The notes beneath the pieces were generated by a model. It worked only from the letters and a program-made list of their open reading frames with translations, was not told the DNA's origin and ran no database searches. From assembly GCA_044360435.1 (NCBI GenBank), contig JBIKKI010000089.1, positions 1-8,967 on the forward strand: a stretch of DNA of 8,967 nucleotides, written 5' to 3'. The position numbers were made by a program, and so were the translations under genes. Positions 6,474 through 8,967 of the stretch are shown here, one piece after another. The DNA is from REEB481 sp044360435. Its GTDB lineage: Bacteria; Bacteroidota; Bacteroidia; NS11-12g; UBA955. Each line of letters opens with the position of its first letter. Positions within the stretch are counted from its first letter, which is position 1.

Positions 6474-6947
6474 ATGCTCGACCACATCCATCATTTGACC
6501 CAAGAAGAGAAAGATTTGGTGCTTCAGGCCCCTGTGTACGTGAGTTTGCTGATTGCAGGCGCCGACGGACATATCCAACAGGAAGAACAAAAACGCGTTC
6601 TGGAACTGGTGCATACCAAAACCTTCTCTGAACAATACGAACTGCGTGAACTTTACACCGCTCTGGATCACAACCTGGCCGAGCACCTCCGTCAGATGAT
6701 GGCATCCCTCCCTGAAGATACGGAAGAGCGTCAGGCCATGCTTAGCGGACTGCTGAGCAGACTGAATGATATTTTCCCCCGCCTGGAGCAGTATTTCGCC
6801 CGTCAGCTGTATAAAAGTCTGCGTGAATTTGCACATTACATCGCACATGCCGATGGCGGTTTCTGGGGCATCTCTGCCGTAAGTGATGCCGAGCGCCAGT
6901 GGGTGAAACTGCCCATGTTGCACGAACCTTTTTCTGAAGAAGATTAA
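6474..6947 (+). CDS. small TerB-like helical protein of unknown function
   Basis: A 157-residue soluble protein, predicted mostly helical from its composition, with no signal peptide or membrane segment. Residues 24-38 read SLLIAGADGHIQQEE, the ADG-x-I-x-x-x-E pattern of the first helix pair in TerB / tellurite-resistance-like domains, where acidic residues can bind metal. A second, looser ADGG...SDAE pattern occurs at 126-140 within AHYIAHADGGFWGISAVS. The region between is rich in charged helices (LVHTKTFSEQYELRELYTAL; LSRLNDIFPRLEQYFARQLY). I recall similar uncharacterised proteins in Bacteroidota but know no function. It begins with ATG 38 bp from the divergent ccmB start and ends 11 bp before accC, so the two are almost surely one operon. 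The context hints at a link to acyl-CoA carboxylation, or simply shared expression. A tellurite role should not be assumed. Confidence 0.75.
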   Translation: MLDHIHHLTQEEKDLVLQAPVYVSLLIAGADGHIQQEEQKRVLELVHTKTFSEQYELRELYTALDHNLAEHLRQMMASLPEDTEERQAMLSGLLSRLNDIFPRLEQYFARQLYKSLREFAHYIAHADGGFWGISAVSDAERQWVKLPMLHEPFSEED

Positions 6948-6958
6948 CATCGCTGCAC

Positions 6959-8461
6959 TTGAGCCTGTTTGAAAAAATCCTGGTTGCCAACCGCGGTGAA
7001 ATTGCCATCAGGGTGATGCGCGCCTGCCGTGAAATGGGCATCCGAACCGTAGCAGTGTACAGTGAAGCCGACCGCAACGCGCTGCATGTTCGCTACGCCG
7101 ACGAGGCCTTTTGCATTGGTCCCGGTCCGAGTAACCAAAGCTATTTGCGCGGCGATGCCATCATCGAGGTTTGCAAAACCACAGGAGCGCAGGCCGTGCA
7201 TCCGGGCTATGGATTTCTTTCTGAGAATGCAGGTTTTGCCCGTGCACTGAAGGAAGCAGGCATAGTGCTGATAGGCCCTTCTCCCGAAGCCATGGAGGTG
7301 ATGGGCAGTAAAATTGGCGCCAAGCAGGCCGTAGAAAAATTCGGCGTGCCTTTGGTACCAGGCATCAACGAAGCCATCAGCGATGCTGATGCCGCTTTAC
7401 GCATTGCGCAGCAAATCGGTTTCCCCGTGTTGGTAAAGGCCAGTGCAGGCGGTGGAGGGAAGGGTATGCGTATCGTTGAACGTGCCGAAGATTTTGTGGA
7501 CGAGCTGGGCAGGGCACAAAGTGAAGCCCGCAGCGCCTTCGGCGACGATTCCGTTTTTATCGAAAAATACGTGGGCGGGCCGCGACACATCGAATTTCAA
7601 ATTATGGCCGACACCCACGGGAATATCTGCCACCTGTTTGAACGCGAATGTTCCATCCAGCGCCGCCACCAAAAGCTGGTGGAAGAGGCGCCCAGCCCGG
7701 CGGTAAATGAAGAGCTCCGCCAACGCATGGGAGCGGCCGCGGTAAACGTAGCCCGCGCATGCAATTACACCGGCGCCGGCACCGTAGAGTTCCTGGTGGG
7801 TAATGATGGCAACTTTTATTTTCTGGAGATGAATACCCGCCTGCAGGTGGAACATCCCGTTACAGAAATGATCACCGGCATTGACCTGGTGCGCGAACAG
7901 ATCCGCGTAGCCGCCGGACTGCCGCTCAGCTTCACACAGGAAGACCTGCGCATCAACGGCCATGCCATTGAGTTACGCGTTTGTGCCGAAGATCCGGAAA
8001 ACAATTTCCTGCCCGACATTGGAACCATTACCGAATACAGCACCCCGAAAGGTCCCGGAATTCGAGTGGATGACGCCATGGAAGCAGGCATGGAAATTCC
8101 AATCTTCTACGACAACATGATTGCCAAGCTGATCGTTTGGGGAAGTTCCCGCGAGGAAGCCATGAGCAGGATGCTGCGCGCCATTTCTGAATACAGATTG
8201 TCCGGAATTGCCACTACGCTTGCATTCGGTGCTTTTGTGATGAAGCACGAAGCCTTCACTTCAGGCCATTTTGACACAGGGTTCATCGGTCAGCATTTCA
8301 AGCCTGAATACCTGAACCACCACGCATTTGAGGGTGAAGAAGAAGCCGCTGCAGCCATGGCCGCAGCCTTCGCCTGGAAAAACAGAGCTGTTGCAGCATC
8401 CACGGCAGTGCAGGTGCCTGCTGAAAGCCAATGGAAACTGCGCCGGGAACGCAGAAGGTAA
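6959..8461 (+). CDS. accC: biotin carboxylase subunit of acetyl-/acyl-CoA carboxylase
   Basis: The enzyme uses ATP and bicarbonate to carboxylate biotin on a carrier protein, the first half-reaction of acetyl-CoA (or propionyl-CoA) carboxylase. The N-terminal domain opens with ILVANRGEIAIRVMRACREMG and continues through HPGYGFLSEN. The ATP-grasp part has MGSKIGAK, Lys160, the glycine-rich loop GGGGKG (164-169), ECSIQRRHQKL (230-240) and FLEMNTRLQVEHPVTEM, with Glu290, Asn292, Arg294 and Glu298 matching catalytic positions of E. coli AccC shifted by two. At 500 residues it is about 50 longer than E. coli AccC; the extra tail (about 457-500) is Glu/Ala-rich then basic, ending WKLRRERRR. No biotin-attachment (MKM) motif is present, so the carrier is a separate protein. 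The start is TTG at 6959; no ATG can provide the essential ILVANRGE strand. No accB or carboxyltransferase gene is adjacent. Confidence 0.95.
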   Translation: MSLFEKILVANRGEIAIRVMRACREMGIRTVAVYSEADRNALHVRYADEAFCIGPGPSNQSYLRGDAIIEVCKTTGAQAVHPGYGFLSENAGFARALKEAGIVLIGPSPEAMEVMGSKIGAKQAVEKFGVPLVPGINEAISDADAALRIAQQIGFPVLVKASAGGGGKGMRIVERAEDFVDELGRAQSEARSAFGDDSVFIEKYVGGPRHIEFQIMADTHGNICHLFERECSIQRRHQKLVEEAPSPAVNEELRQRMGAAAVNVARACNYTGAGTVEFLVGNDGNFYFLEMNTRLQVEHPVTEMITGIDLVREQIRVAAGLPLSFTQEDLRINGHAIELRVCAEDPENNFLPDIGTITEYSTPKGPGIRVDDAMEAGMEIPIFYDNMIAKLIVWGSSREEAMSRMLRAISEYRLSGIATTLAFGAFVMKHEAFTSGHFDTGFIGQHFKPEYLNHHAFEGEEEAAAAMAAAFAWKNRAVAASTAVQVPAESQWKLRRERRR

Positions 8462-8531
8462 TTCTGCTTCCGTTGCTCAACTCATGCAACTCGTTCTTCA
8501 AAGGCCGGATGAACTATTGGTTTGCGCAAGA

Positions 8532-8539
8532 TAATTTCG
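8532..8539 (+). promoter_or_regulatory. possible -7 box of the hydroxyacid dehydrogenase gene
   Basis: TAATTTCG is one base off TAnnTTTG and lies 31 bases before the ATG at 8571. The nearest TTG upstream (8517) is only about 12 bases away, too close for a good -33 element. The 109-bp gap after accC suggests a separate promoter, but this one is weak. Confidence 0.22.
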
Positions 8540-8570
8540 AATTCAATAATCCGAATACAAGAACGGGCCC

Positions 8571-8967
8571 ATGAACAAGATCCTCATCATAGACGACGTA
8601 CATCCGCTGCTGATGGAAGCCCTGGAAGCCGCCGGCTTCGAGCTTGTTTATCGGCCGGATTGTGCGAAGGATGAAGTGCTGGTATTGGCTGCCGATTGTT
8701 CGGTACTGGTGCTGCGCAGCAAAATCACGGTCGATGAGGCGCTGCTCCGCTCGCTGCCACAACTTCAACTCATTGCCCGCGCGGGAGCCGGAACAGACAA
8801 TATCCATGAAAAAGCATGCACTGATTCAGGTATTGGCCTGGTGCATGCGGGCGGTGCCAACAGTGATGCTGTTGGTGAACAAACGCTGGGCATGCTGCTT
8901 TGCCTCATGGCGAATATTTCCAAGGGCGATCGTGAAGTGCGCCGTGGTATTTGGAATCGGGAAGGTA
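8571..8967 (+). CDS. D-2-hydroxyacid dehydrogenase / phosphoglycerate dehydrogenase, N-terminal part
   Basis: The first 132 codons are present; the gene runs off the right edge. The protein begins MNKILIIDDVHPLLMEALEA, the usual opening strand and helix of the D-isomer-specific 2-hydroxyacid dehydrogenase catalytic domain. It continues with VLVLRSKITVDEALL (Arg49, a likely substrate-contact position), LIARAGAGTDNI (68-78), and NSDAVGEQTLGMLLCLM (97-113), which is the linker helix leading into the NAD-binding domain. REVRRGIWNR at 121-130 also fits Bacteroidota homologues annotated as phosphoglycerate dehydrogenase, the first step of serine synthesis from 3-phosphoglycerate. The NAD-binding fold and the catalytic Arg-Glu-His residues lie beyond the window, so the exact substrate cannot be settled. 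The ATG is the first in frame and matches the family start. It is 109 bp from accC and probably independently expressed. Confidence 0.88.
   Translation, partial: MNKILIIDDVHPLLMEALEAAGFELVYRPDCAKDEVLVLAADCSVLVLRSKITVDEALLRSLPQLQLIARAGAGTDNIHEKACTDSGIGLVHAGGANSDAVGEQTLGMLLCLMANISKGDREVRRGIWNREG

Noticed and set aside
6444..6950. 168-codon minus-strand open frame opposite the TerB-like gene
   Set aside because: The plus-strand frame has the ADG motif and tight spacing to accC; the minus frame shows no family features.
7397..7963. 188-codon minus-strand open frame
   Set aside because: It is antisense to the strongly conserved ATP-grasp core of accC.
8473..8491. GTTGC...GCAAC stem after accC
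   Set aside because: Five pairs with a nine-base loop and no T-run; not a credible terminator.

Overview
The window looks like chromosomal DNA of a Bacteroidota bacterium. Three things point there. A secreted protein ends in a type IX secretion (T9SS) sorting domain with a YPNP motif. Several promoter -7 boxes match the Bacteroidota consensus TAnnTTTG. Almost no gene has a recognisable Shine-Dalgarno sequence, and TTG or GTG starts are used. Base composition is balanced to slightly GC-rich. I see no phage, transposase, tRNA, rRNA or CRISPR signal.

The layout has two arms diverging from a 38-bp gap at 6436-6473. Leftwards (minus strand), in transcription order: a CcmB-type haem exporter permease (5776-6435); a large T9SS cargo protein with a gingipain/C25-like core whose catalytic positions look replaced (3667-5673), joined by a 1-base TGATG overlap to a GH53 endo-galactanase lipoprotein (2609-3667); a 241-bp GC-rich gap with an imperfect inverted repeat; a deoxyhypusine-synthase-like enzyme (1362-2336); a 247-bp AT-richer gap ending in a promoter; an SRA-like + HNH nuclease, probably a modification-dependent restriction enzyme (218-1114); and the first 59 codons of a ChaN-like haem/iron protein (1-178). 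Rightwards (plus strand): a small TerB-like protein (6474-6947) 11 bp upstream of the biotin carboxylase accC (6959-8461), then a 109-bp gap and the first 132 codons of a D-2-hydroxyacid / phosphoglycerate dehydrogenase (8571 to the window edge).

The genes do not form one pathway. Two close couplings stand out: the T9SS protein with the galactanase (extracellular glycan or protein use) and the TerB-like protein with accC (fatty-acid or acyl-CoA carboxylation). The rest is housekeeping metabolism, envelope functions and one solitary defence gene. Points most worth a second look are the degenerate C25-like family, the SRA-HNH nuclease, the DHS-like enzyme in a bacterium, the inverted-repeat gap at 2364-2608, and promoter boxes placed so near start codons that transcripts would be leaderless or nearly so.
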